NCBI GenBank assembly: GCA_002633025.1
Contig: NMRB01000946.1
Coordinates: forward strand, 77,849-141,848
Direction of reading: 5' to 3'
Length of the DNA stretch: 64,000 nucleotides
Source of the DNA: Notospermus geniculatus
Taxonomy: Eukaryota > Nemertea > Pilidiophora > Heteronemertea > Lineidae
Shown: piece after piece, positions 43,501 through 53,912 of the stretch
Position numbering within the stretch: the first letter of the stretch is position 1
Layout of the letters: every line of letters begins with the position of its first letter
Notes under the pieces: model-generated
The model's database searches: none
Told to the model about the DNA's origin: nothing
The model's input: the letters and a program-made list of their open reading frames with translations, nothing else
Position numbers and translations under genes: made by a program

Positions 43501-46500
43501 CTAGATCAGCATTCTGTCTCTTGTTTTAAAACAGAGTGTAGGCTATACTTCGTTTATCTTCACTTACAGGACATGAGATTGCTGCTCCACAAAAGTCTTC
43601 TGCTTCATTCCCAAGGCAAACTTGAAGAGTTCCTGAACTTGAGCAAGAATATGTTATTCAGTCACTTTAAGGGTATCCTTAAACCTGGCCACCTTTCAGT
43701 CGTCCTCAACTATAGAACAAGAAAACATAGAAATTTCGCCCTGAGACAGATGTTGGGGTCAGGGACGCATGAAAAATTACAAGGAGGTAGGCTCGTTTTC
43801 TTCCCTTCTCATTTATTCCTTCAAATCCTTCCACAATAATCACTCAGGAACATGGAAAATTGTGGTGCAGTAAAACTCTTTGTTATGAAGGAAAGAAGTT
43901 ACCTGTGCTCTTCCAAAATGAACCTTTTCGCTACCTATCTACATACTCTTTGTCATTCTCTGACTAATTTGATGACCTCTCGCATGACTTGACACATTCA
44001 CCATCTTCCTCTGCCTTTTCTTAGCGCCGTGTTTTGATGGTGACAGTGCTCTACCTCTTGACGATGTATGGGAACTTTACCTGAAGGTGTGTGTGTCTTT
44101 GTCAACATGTTTTCTTTGGCCGACGAATCTTCGTCAACTCACATGACATGGTACCAGTCTCAGTTCCACTAGACTTTACCAATGAGAGATTATCATGTAA
44201 ATGGAGAGCATATAAAACAAGAATGCACTTACAAAGTGCCTGTGCATCTTGCCTTAGACAATGTCAATGTCATCTTCTTACATCTTAATTTTTCATCTTG
44301 AAGGTTTGCAACACGCTTGTAGAAATGAAGAGATACGAGGAATTTGAGAGTCTCGCCATAATTGCTCTGACCGTGCCTCAGTTCAGCGAGGATGCAAGCA
44401 AAGCAAAGGAGGCGGAATTCATCTGCCTGTCGGCGTTTATGCTCAACAACAACGGCAACTATGCTTACAATTTTATCAAGGAGTATTGTATGAAGGTGGG
44501 TTGTTGTTACTTCTACTGAGATGGTACCAGAAATTTCTGACGGTAACATTTTACCACATTATCTGCTTGAATGAAATCGGTAAACGTTTCTATTGCAGGA
44601 AATGGAGAACAATCGTGCGTGGAATCTGTTTGCTCAGACCGTCTCAATATCTGAACACCAACGACATAACAAGTTCCTCATTAGACTGATGCTGAAGGTG
44701 AGGAAAGTGTTGTTTCCCTGAAGCTGCATTGCACATGAAGGAATCAAACTCTCTGTTGGTTCTACCAAAGATTCAGTTGTTGTACATGGCATACATGTAC
44801 GTATCCTAATCCATAGAACTCGTAACCTCACCTCATGATATAAGATGATGCTTTATCTGCATCAGGTTTAGCTACAAATTCACTAATTGCTATCAGTGCT
44901 CAGCGCATTCTTGAAATAACAATATTTTTTGCTATTTGGTTTAAGCACCCTGACAACATAGCCATCGGTTTATTAAATGGACATCAGTCATTGGTTGGTG
45001 GAAACTACAAGTATGCTCTGGGTATGTTGGCCAATTCCTCTGCTGTTTCTTGCCATCTTCCCATCCTCAAACCTAATACTTAGGGCCAAAGAGATGAACC
45101 TGGCAACACGTTGGAGAGGCGCCTGATGTCTGCTCTCTTCACTTTTCAGCGGAGTTCATATCTGTTTATCGTCAGATGCCGCGAGATCCACTCATATCAT
45201 TGTGTGTCGGCATCACCTTCATTCAACTTGCTTCTGTAAAGTATGCCATGAAGAGACACCTTCTCCTCACACAGGTACGGGTGTTTAATCAATCTAATCA
45301 CAGCAGTTATTGCAAGTGGTGCCAGCTTTGTCTCCACCATCTGGTTTCTGAACTCTGCCTCGGTTTCTCTTTATCAGCATCAAAATACACCACAGGTTGA
45401 AGCAGTCATGTCAGCATCCTCTCTCTTCCAGGGCTGTATCTTCCTGAATAAGTACACAGAACTGAGAGGTGAATGCCAGGAAACATTTTATAATACGGGC
45501 AGAGCATTTCATCAGCTTGGTAAGCTGTCACTTATTCCATTTGTCTGTTTTTCTTCCTGTGTACATGAATATGTACCAGGCACGGCTCCAACAGGGAGCA
45601 CCTTTTGGCCAACAAATCTGTAAAATCGACCGTGAAATTCTGAAATTTGCAGCAAATGATTGAAATTCACTGCAGATTTCAGTGTTTCTAGCACAGTGCG
45701 CCCCCTCTTTTCTGAAATCGTGGATCCGCACCTGTGTACTTAGCAGAACACCAGATATCCAGGCGTGGATAATGCATCAGGGCAGAATCACCCCATGAAT
45801 TGACCAGTCCCCAATCAGTTACACCCTTGACTAGCAGTCGATGAACTGATTTCATATTGAAGACTAGGATCAGTATTATATTGTCAGGCTTCTCTATGTA
45901 TATGCATTCGATATCTCTCCACAGGCCTCTACCATGCTGCAATATATTATTATCAAAAGGTTCTATCTACGCCATGTGCCATAAAAGAAGAAGCAGAGGT
46001 TAGTTTGTTCTCATAAAAGGAGAATAAAATTATTCATCATAATATTAACTCAATAGACCCCATGCCGCCCTAAACCACCCTGCCATGAGCCACCTAGAAG
46101 ACCACGCCCACTTTTTGACAAAAATCCCCATCACCTCTATAAATGTAGAAATGAAAATCACCAATTACTGCCAGGAGCGCCACAATCCGCCATGTCTCCA
46201 GATGCCAATACCGCCATAAACCGCCTTGACTCATCATACTCAGTGGCATTTCATGGCGGTTCAGGACGGTGAAAGTTACAGATGGAAAGTGCAAAAATAG
46301 GCGGCTCTATTGGGTTAAAGTAATTAGTTGGTACCAGTATCATCAACAGAGCACATTATAATGAATAGTGCAATCATGTTTTGTGTTACTCTGTTTTCAG
46401 CTTTTTGACCTAAAGCATGAGGCAGCATTCAACTTATGGCTGATTTACAAGAACAGCCAATCGGAAGAAATGGTTCATCACTTAATGAATGAATACCTCG

Positions 46501-46508
46501 TGGTGTGA
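37427..46508 (+). CDS. GTF3C3: General transcription factor 3C polypeptide 3 (TFIIIC TPR subunit), complete, 23 exons
   Basis: Subunit of TFIIIC, which binds internal promoters of tRNA genes and recruits TFIIIB and Pol III in the nucleus. Exons: 37427-37525, 38656-38917, 39038-39193, 39430-39588, 39747-39823, 39971-40085, 41257-41424, 41531-41618, 41796-41854, 42004-42116, 42276-42363, 42639-42785, 42962-43142, 43248-43282, 43570-43786, 44025-44086, 44304-44495, 44599-44697, 44946-45021, 45150-45274, 45432-45519, 45925-45998, 46401-46508. All phases agree if N 41409 is dropped, giving 928 residues. An acidic N-terminus is followed by a basic KKRRKRQRK patch (~179) and TPR arrays; GDLYLDVAEAF, VSLSAIQQQLG, AIGLLNGHQS, GITFIQLAS and ETFYNTGRAFHQLG are family hallmarks. 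Exons 4-6 are repeated at 40511-41168, and exon 1 at 37962-38060. Confidence 0.97.
37868..38070 (+). repeat. Duplicated segment containing GTF3C3 exon 1, copy 2
   Basis: Carries a second exon 1 (37962-38060) that encodes the same 33 residues, with a synonymous GGT/GGG difference at Gly12. It starts at the isolated N at 37867. If real, it would be an alternative first exon with its own ATG; more likely it is the second allele. Confidence 0.8.
38945..38979. other. Assembly gap, 35 Ns
   Basis: N run inside GTF3C3 intron 2. The flanking exons join in frame, so no coding sequence need be missing. Confidence 0.99.
39335..40130 (+). repeat. Duplicated GTF3C3 exon 4-6 block, copy 1
   Basis: Offset about 1081 bp from copy 2 (40416-41219). 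Exons and introns are alike throughout, with few substitutions and small indels. A single N (40207) lies between the copies in non-duplicated sequence. Confidence 0.9.
40416..41219 (+). repeat. Duplicated GTF3C3 exon 4-6 block, copy 2
   Basis: Contains exons 40511-40669, 40830-40906 and 41054-41168, same lengths (159, 77, 115 nt) and phases as copy 1. The sum, 351 nt, is 117 codons, so including both would stay in frame and lengthen the protein to about 1045 residues. Intron identity as high as exon identity argues for an allele or a very recent duplication. Confidence 0.9.
43329..43450. mobile_element. ~120-bp palindromic MITE with TA ends
   Basis: TAGTGAGGTTTCGCAAGTGCC pairs with GGCACTTGGGAAACCTCACTA, and the arms continue through GGTTAGGCCATACGACGATG and TTTATC to a ~10-bp loop. 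TA at both ends fits a Tc1/mariner-type target. It sits in the GTF3C3 intron between exons 14 and 15. Confidence 0.88.
45577..45734. mobile_element. 158-bp non-autonomous DNA element with TGTAC target duplication
   Basis: The left end CAGGCACGGCTCCAACAGGG and right end GGATCCGCACCTG are imperfect inverted repeats. TGTAC directly flanks both sides (45572-45576, 45735-45739). It resembles the common CAGxGGCGGATCCA-type elements of animal genomes, usually assigned to hAT. It is in the GTF3C3 intron between exons 21 and 22. Confidence 0.65.
46045..46318. mobile_element. ~270-bp MITE with TTAA target duplication (piggyBac-like)
   Basis: Left TTAACTCAATAGACCCCATG; the right end reverse-complements to TTAACCCAATAGAGCCGCC. 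TTAA at both borders (46045-46048, 46315-46318) is the piggyBac target. The inside repeats GCCGCC/ACCGCC phrases. It is in the last GTF3C3 intron. Confidence 0.75.
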
Positions 46509-48370
46509 GACGAATAGACAGGTACAGTGTCTGCATGTGCATGCCTTCGGAAAAGTACTGACTGCATGTGTAATCCCAGGGATACCTTCAGAAATTTGCC
46601 ACCAGCATGACCAAATTCACATGTCAAATATGTATTTTGATATTGGAGAAAATGTCAACGAAGCAAGTGTTCTGGTTTTGAGTTGTGTCGGGGTGGCACA
46701 GTGGAACATTCAGTGATCGCAGCTTTGAAACAGCTGCACCCAAACTTTGGAACAGTCTCCCCGCTTCCCTTAAAGACAGTGACGACACCTTGTCATTCAG
46801 GAAAGGACTAAAAAACCTGGCTTTTCAACAGCCAATGAGGCAGCGCTTGGACAGTTTTACTGATTAGCGCTCTATAAATATTGACATTACATTACAACAT
46901 ATGCGCCTGATACCAGTTAGGTCACGGGTTCATTACCTGGGTGTTCCAGTGGATTTATGGAGAAGAAAGAGCAGTCTGTCATCAACATTACAGGTTTTCA
47001 CCGACACTCTGGTTTCCTCCTACATTACATACATATCGCCCAGTATTGTGTGAGGAGTAGCTGGAAACAATGACTCGAGTTGCTACTTGCACTCCTGAAA
47101 CATTTCTTTTCAAAACAGATGTATGTTGGAATCCAAAGGGTTAATCCTAAGATTTTCCTTTTCTGATTGTTCTTATCAAAGTGTACGAAGCACTCAGAAG
47201 ATGCTTAATTCATCGTCAATCAAGAAGCCACAACAACTTAGTACCTGCCATCAACCCTTATCGTTGGCAATTTAAGGGTGCAGCGCAGTCAGGGTTATCA
47301 GTTGGCAGTGATGTCTGTGTTACCATAGTAACCAGTTAAGATTAGCTGTTGCTTGTGTTAGATGTGACCCATGACACAAACAGCTTCCATGGCGACGGGA
47401 GGGAAGGTTGTGATTTCTTTGGATTACCCTGATCCATGAATTGCTTCTTGATTTACACCAGGTTTTCTATCAAAAGTGTTGTATATTTCAAGGATATCTG
47501 TAACAGGGGATGATTTGATTGGATTCTGTGAGTGGCTAGGCCAAGTTGACATGTGCTTTGCTGTTAGTCAATGGGAAAGGTTCACCTCATCTGTTCTTCC
47601 CAGTACCAAAGTTATCTGTGATTTACTCGAATTGATTTTGTGATGACGAGGATGTAAGTGGCCTGAAGTGTTGGCAGAGTTTGAACCTATGACTTCCTGA
47701 CCATTTGTCAGAGACACTAGCAACTACACCACTGTGGCTTCAGCCCACATGAAGATTGCTGATGACCAGTAGTCTCACCAAAGGAAGAAAGTTCTTTCAT
47801 GTGCATGTGATGTCGTGCCATTATTAGTTTCAGACATTATTGATTGTTCTGCCTTACGCCAGCTGTCGTATTCCTGTTCCTCGATCAGGAACCTCAGGTG
47901 GTCTACCGCTGATTTCCAGACAATTTTATATCACAAAACCATCTGGTGCATTAAACACGGAATCTTGCTTGTTCAGTCACAACGAAAATCAATAATAATA
48001 CTCAAAATTTCATTGTCATTCTTCCAGTGTTTACACATCCTTGCCTGGCTTTAGAGTGGCCTATCTTTCATCATTTACCAGTTCCAAGCCTCAACGTGAG
48101 CTGACCGACCTACATGTAGGAAGCGATTCTTCGTTGTGCAAGTTATCTCTTTGTGTGTATCACAACTCTGTGTATTATTTCTCATATCGCTGATGGAATA
48201 GGAACTTGATAATGAGGTGATTTGCAGAGGATTCAGAAAATGGTGCTGTGGGTGAACAGTTGCATGCAGTTTCAGAAATGTCATGTACATTCAGGGCCAC
48301 ATGAAAGCTGTGCGACAGGATTTTCATGATATTGTGTCCGTAGGCATGAACTGAAACGTTCTCAGTATCA
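46509..48370. other. GTF3C3 3' flank and KCNE-like upstream region
   Basis: Holds a 5'-truncated LINE tail (46690-46897). The rest, including GTF3C3 3' UTR and the promoter or 5' UTR of the KCNE-like gene, has no features I can define. Confidence 0.5.
46690..46897 (+). mobile_element. 5'-truncated LINE, reverse-transcriptase C-terminus and 3' tail
   Basis: The frame ending at 46867 reads DRSFETAAPKLWNSLPASLK, then SFRKGLKNLAFQQ. This is the typical end of the ORF2 protein of Jockey/CR1/L2/Rex1-type LINEs (S-x-x-xAAPxLWNSLP ... SFKxxLKxxLF). It is followed by GCGCTCTATAAATATTG and an ATTACATTAC tail, a usual LINE 3' end. Only the last ~60 codons remain, so it is dead. Confidence 0.85.
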
Positions 48371-48748
48371 ATGGAATCTTTAACGATGATGGAAAAAAAT
48401 ACGACACAGAACTACAGCTCGTTTGATGTGCAGGGAATTCTTGGCCAGGAGGGGATGAACTTGCTGACTCATCTTGTGAAATTATGTGGGAATATCTCTC
48501 AGTCGAACTCGACGACAACTCCCAGCTCGGCCAAAAAAGGCACCGATACTGATGCACTGTTGTACATTATTGTGGTTGTCGGATTATACGCCTGCAGTAT
48601 GATCATTTTGATGGTGAAATATATGAAGAGAGAAAAGCAGGAGATGAAATACGAACGTTATTTCTTGGAGTTTGTCCATCGTGAACAGTTTCAGAAGCCA
48701 CAAAACCAGAAAATACATCCAATTCAAAATTTTTCAGAGAAAGTATGA
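48371..48748 (+). CDS. KCNE-like single-pass potassium channel beta subunit, single exon
   Basis: 125 codons in one exon, as is usual for KCNE coding regions. The order is an extracellular N-terminus with N-glycosylation sites (NTT, NYS, NIS, NST), one membrane helix LLYIIVVVGLYACSMIILMV (residues ~63-82), then KYMKREKQEMKYERYFLEF. That matches the KCNE layout: a LYILxVxGLYG-like helix followed at once by a basic patch and an aromatic-acidic stretch. KCNE proteins modulate Kv channels such as KCNQ1 in the plasma membrane. No signal peptide, as in the family. It is too short for certainty; it could be another type I single-pass protein. It lies 22 kb from the Kv exon, which need not mean anything. 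Confidence 0.75.
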   Translation: MESLTMMEKNTTQNYSSFDVQGILGQEGMNLLTHLVKLCGNISQSNSTTTPSSAKKGTDTDALLYIIVVVGLYACSMIILMVKYMKREKQEMKYERYFLEFVHREQFQKPQNQKIHPIQNFSEKV

Positions 48749-51444
48749 TGCTTTGGAATATGGTTTGTGATATTTGAACATGAATCATGTTGACTGCTGG
48801 CTTGAACCAGAACCAGACATACATTTAGAACTGATTCCAGGATTTTCAACTGGCTAATTGTACCTGTAGGCCTGTTTGAGAATTGTTGAGCCTAACGATC
48901 TGTCTAGAATAGGCGCTTTTGCTCTCTCCATTGTGTACTTGTGTGTGGCGGTCAAAATATCTCTCACTGCCTACTAGATCAAATCATGACATTGCGTCCA
49001 TGAACTGTACATGTAATGCGCACATGGAAGTTATCCTCCAACTTCTGTACAGGAAAACCAAGCACAATCGATTGATATTTCTATCACAGAATGATGGTGC
49101 TCATCAAACTTCTCATTAGCACTGTAATTCCAGATCATAGCATTCATATGTCTCGTGCTGTATGTATGTCCATGTCCAACTGGAAGCCATGTATGGCAAA
49201 TAAGACAACAAGATAGATATGCTTTTGATTTGTTTTATTTAAATAGTCATATACATAAGTATGATACATTCACAAGGAACCTACATTATGTACATCAAAC
49301 TTCATGTGTACATGTACACAAGACAACAGAAGGAGCGACTCCAGTGTTAACTCTTACACTGCCAGGGCAAATCTTGACAAAATAACAATGTGAAAACCTT
49401 GAAGGTCTGAAACCTATCACAAAGGTATTCGTTGGAATGCGTGGAGTGTGTGCTTTCCTTTGAACAGGTTTCTGTACAGAATCTGGTAGCTTCAGTAGTT
49501 TTACCGCAACTGCCACTGGCAGTGACTTAGGGCCGTATTTTAGAACGTTCCTTAACATTAAGGTCCACCTTAAATCTATATTGTTCTCGATGGTTTTACA
49601 ATAGACTTAAGGTCGACCTTAACGTTGAGGAACGTTCTAAAATACGACCCAATATATACATGACGTGTGAGCAGCATAACAGATTTGGCACTTCTATACA
49701 TTATTTACAGTTTCTTCCGTCAGTAACAACCCTTGAAGCCTTCAGAAGGGTAGTTAGACATCAACAGTTACAAATCCAGGCAATGCCTGGTAGCAACACT
49801 GCATCTAATCAATTTGTGGGGCCACTTGCCGTGCAGGCAGTGTGTTGAAATCGACACATCACACGTGTACCTGGCACAAATTAGGCATCGTAAATGACAG
49901 CTATTTCTTAGAAATCCTTCGCATTATATAAACATACATATAGTACCATGATGATGAATGTTCTACCAAGCGACATGCTACTGGCGATGAATGGAGGGAA
50001 GTGATCCAAAGCCCATGCAAGGCATTCTAATAGGGTAGGTACAAATAAGTATAGCCACCTATCCAAACTTAACCATATGACCAAAGACACACCTCACCCG
50101 AGAAGAGTTCCACCAGGTATTTAATTCTTGCACTTCAGAAAAAATAGTATGATCGTATGATCATACCTTCATTGAGTTTATCTACAACACTACCACAGGC
50201 TGCGATTATGGGGTAAAATACATGCCATATCATATATCCATTTTCATATTAAGACCATGTTTTAAAAATAAAATGTAAACGAAACAAATGGTGGCGAGTT
50301 GGGGCATTATCGGAAGGAATACAGTTTACAGACTGATGTAAATAAAGCATGAAAAATCTATGATAGAGATGCTCACACTGATGATGAGGGATGCTCACAC
50401 TGATGACGAGCTCAAGACATTTATGAGCCAAAACCACAGAAGCACAAAATGAGAGAGAACGAGTGGTACTCGTATTTGCATTCAAACTATGGAGCACACT
50501 GTTGAATGAACACTGCACATGTACATGTGTATGTACATTCTCATGTAATGAGACCCCTACGCAGTTAAATATAGAAGGTCATGATTTACACAATTAAGTT
50601 AGATATCAAATTAGCTGCATTTTGCACACAAATCACTTGATGATGTACATTCTATTGGCAAAATAACACAACCCGGAGGTAATTCTGTTAAAACATACAT
50701 GTACATGTATTGGTAGTCAAAATCGGATATGGATTTCAAGAGGAGGTAGCATTCATTCTGTGCTCATTCTTTGACAGAAATTTCTATGATGAGATCACAT
50801 ATCTCTCAGATGCTATCCTCAAACATTAAATTCATGTTTTACTGGTTTAAAATAAAAACATCTCATATTTTCATACTTCATTTCACAGCCTCAATGTGCC
50901 CAAATGTCAGAAAAGGACCCAACTGTCATCTAGAGACAGAGTGGTATGTTTATCCGAATATTTTTGTACTCAGTCTGTACAAGTCAGGAGAGAGTATGGA
51001 TCCTGAGCCTTGTAGGTTCTTTGGTATTGAATCCTCGATGAGGTTTTTACTGTAAGCTCAATGAACAGATGCTATGCATAATCTACAGGTATTATTCCAG
51101 AGATACAATACTGTACGAGCAAATATATTTCAAAGCAGCTGACAAGGTAGATGCACTTCTATCTAGAATCCAAATTCCGTTATTGGAATGTCTGTCTGGT
51201 TCGTCAATGAAAAGTTAGTCATTGACACTATCATGAAGGAGGAAGAGATAGCTAAGACAATTTGCTGTGCTTCATGCACTCATAACCAGAATAAATTAAG
51301 ACAATACACGAGTATGTTCAAAAACCTTCTGCTAGTAATTGCCTGTAGTTGCATCGAGATGGGACTTCACAGAACAACATTGGTAAGGCAGACCGTGGCT
51401 TGAGGACGATACTGGATGGATTTGACTTACGTTTCCTTGTGCAT
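48749..51444. other. Convergent 3' region of KCNE-like gene and SARAF
   Basis: No coding exon is recognisable. For SARAF (minus), the sequence TTTATT at 49234-49239 is an AATAAA signal that would give a ~2.2-kb 3' UTR. AATAAA words on the plus strand (for example near 50341 and 51288) could serve the KCNE-like gene. A palindromic MITE lies at 49530-49650. Many ACATGTACATGT words are present. Confidence 0.5.
49530..49650. mobile_element. 121-bp palindromic MITE
   Basis: GGGCCGTATTTTAGAACGTT pairs with AACGTTCTAAAATACGACCC. The arms extend through CCTTAACATTAAGGTCCACC and leave a loop of about 15 nt. Non-coding. Confidence 0.85.
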
Positions 51445-53912
51445 TTATCTCCGTCTCGTCCCACCGAATCCTGAAGAAATAAGTGTTTTATGAATTTCAA
51501 AAGATGGAACGTGAATTACTGTCATTAAGATAATGAGCGATCCCATACACAGAACGTAAAGGTAGATAGAAAAAGGAGCACTTAATGTTATTGTATTCTT
51601 TTAATGATTTAGGTGAACACAGAAGGAGATGAGCAAACAATCATCTAATTACCTGAAGCTGTTCTCGTCCCTGAGCTGTAACTTGCGGAAGAGCCACCGC
51701 TTCCTCCAAAGCTTGTCCTTCCACTGCCAAACCCGAATCCACCTGATCCCCAGCCAGATCCCCATGTAGAGTACGGCCTGGAGTAGCCGTATCCTTCATA
51801 CCGCCGGCCAGAGTTGCCAAGAAGATATCCAAGAATGCCACCAGTGGCAGCACCAGTCCAAAAGCCACCACCCGTGTTTCCTGTTGTGCCCGGACTTGTG
51901 CCATCGCAACCAGCTGAATATAGAAACAACAATGACTGGTCAGACAAATTGACCTTTGATTGATTTCATACCCATTGTATGAACAATAATGGGTGGACTC
52001 GCCCATCAGTACATCAGCAATAAATGCTATTAATGCAAAATATGTCATCAGTATGTGTTTATCAATCCTAAATCGCCAAACAGGCTTCCTACTACGGGTA
52101 TATGAATTTCAAAGGGTCTCTGGCTAGAGGTAGTTGATTCTAATTTTGCATCACAACATCCATGTCAGGACCTGCTGACAGAAGACTAACATAGGATTAA
52201 GTATTGTACTCACCTCCACCTGGCATGTATTCTCGTCTGAATCCTGGTGGTGGAGGGCTCCCTGCTCCTCCAAAATAGCTTCTCCTGTATCCACCAGATG
52301 GCATGTCATCACTATCAGTGTCCATATATCCATATCCATCATTATTTCCTTGATTATTTCCCATACATGTCTTGTAGATTGCATAGATTATGAGTCCAAT
52401 AATTACCAGCATGATTATGTCACCCACAGTAGATGAACTTTTTTGATAAGAGCCATAGCTGTACCTGAACGAAGAAAGGAGTAGTGCTATAAGCTGATAT
52501 TCAGCGACAGGCGAGTCACAAACCAAGGCCAAGTCAACTTACATTATTAAAGGAGTTAGACGCCGAAGTTGTAAACAAGCTGGTTTGTTTACAAATATGG
52601 TCGGCAAACTAGTTTTATTCCTTCGTGCAGGTGGCAGCACCCGTGACCGTTAGACTGGTTCCCGGTCCGATGCAACTCACGATATTCACGTCAGTACATA
52701 TCACCAACAATAGGTGGCAGCATCGCAGGCGTCCGTGGATAGAGAACCAGTGAGTGAGTGTTTACAACTTCGGCGTCTAACTCCTTTAAGGTGTTCAATA
52801 GTGATATTTCAGGTGTAGCCTTCTGGTATGCACCTTTTAGCAGCAGCGTACGAGGAGGAGTCTCTACTTACCCATCATATGAATAGCTGTTGTCATTGTA
52901 GCCATATTCATCTTCATAATAGCTGTGATGGTGGTTACGATTTTTCTGTTTCTTTTGCCTGTAGCCCTCTTGAGTGAGATCAAGGGTATATTCACACTGA
53001 AATGTAAGGTACAACAGAGGTGATCTTAAATCAGTTTGAAATGACTGTATGCAGGTATAACTGTTACACTTCAGTTTTTTTAAAAACTACTTACCCCACA
53101 AGAACCTCTCAGAACGTAAGGATCATCAGGATAATCATAACCTTCACAGGATATTTCCACTCGACCAAATCGGAATGCATTGTCCATGTCTGTCTTGCAC
53201 TCCCACTGAAAAAAGTGACATCAATAGCATCAAGTTAACTTCCAATTTTAATGGAGCAACTACCAGTACTTGAGAAGTTGATATAAAGAATGAGAATCTG
53301 AAAGAATGGCATGATATGTAACCATCATTTGGACCTACCTGCACATCATATCCATCTGAACCTCGATTATAGCACTGAACGACCTGTGGTACGTAACTAG
53401 AACACCCCGCTGTGCCACCAGTACACTTCAATTGTGGTATAGGCCCACTTCTCCTGGCATTTGTCATTTTTCCACTATAAAGGGTGAGCACCATAATATC
53501 GGAAAGTCGGATCTTATCTGAAGCTAAAGAATAGTATACCACCCATGTTACAAATCTTGAGATTCGCTGGAAGCATACGTGTACCATTCCTCCTCTCAGT
53601 ACGGTAGTGACACTTCCACTGGTTAGAGAGGTCCAGGGTAAGTAAAAAACCTTTTGGCAGATATGTATTGTATATCATAATAGCCAAGCAGGGGTCCTCC
53701 TGTGATTTGGATGTAGATCATGAGAGTTTAATACTCATTCTTCTAGTTGGAAATTTTGCCAATATATTACATGTATCAGTAATGTTTCAAATGTTAGTTG
53801 AACTAAAAGAGAGAACAGCCACCAGAAAAAACTTACCAAACACAGCGGCGAAATCTAACACTGTGATTGCTACAATTGCAGTAATCTCATTGATCACCTC
53901 CCACTTCTTCAT
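51445..53912 (-). CDS. SARAF: Store-operated calcium entry-associated regulatory factor (SARAF/TMEM66), complete, 7 exons
   Basis: ER membrane protein that damps STIM-ORAI store-operated calcium entry. Exons in order: 53837-53912, 53339-53523, 53095-53205, 52872-52996, 52214-52464, 51653-51913, 51445-51470. Phases join to 344 residues, close to the ~340 of vertebrate SARAF. The start chosen is the Met of MKKWEVIN, giving a signal-type hydrophobic segment; a longer start exists upstream in frame. Hallmarks: KCTGGTAGCSSYVPQVVQC and GYDVQWECKTDMD (cysteine-rich lumenal part), SCEGYD..YVLRGSCG, one membrane helix GDIIMLVIIGLIIYAIY (~180-197), GFWTGAATGGILGYLLG in the cytosolic Gly/Ser/Tyr/Arg-rich tail, and the terminal exon coding GFGGTRRR just before the stop. 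Reading through the sixth donor would also stop after two codons, giving a slightly shorter form. Confidence 0.97.
52547..52789. mobile_element. 243-bp MITE with TTAA target and perfect ~30-bp TIRs (piggyBac-like)
   Basis: TTAAAGGAGTTAGACGCCGA at the left is the exact reverse complement of the right end, continuing through AGTTGTAAAC. TTAA flanks both sides. It is in SARAF intron 4. The perfect TIRs suggest a recent insertion. Confidence 0.85.

Noticed and set aside
51641-52048. 135-codon minus-strand frame
   Set aside because: Shadow of SARAF exon 6; the neighbouring frame gives the conserved GFWTG...GGILGYLLG tail.
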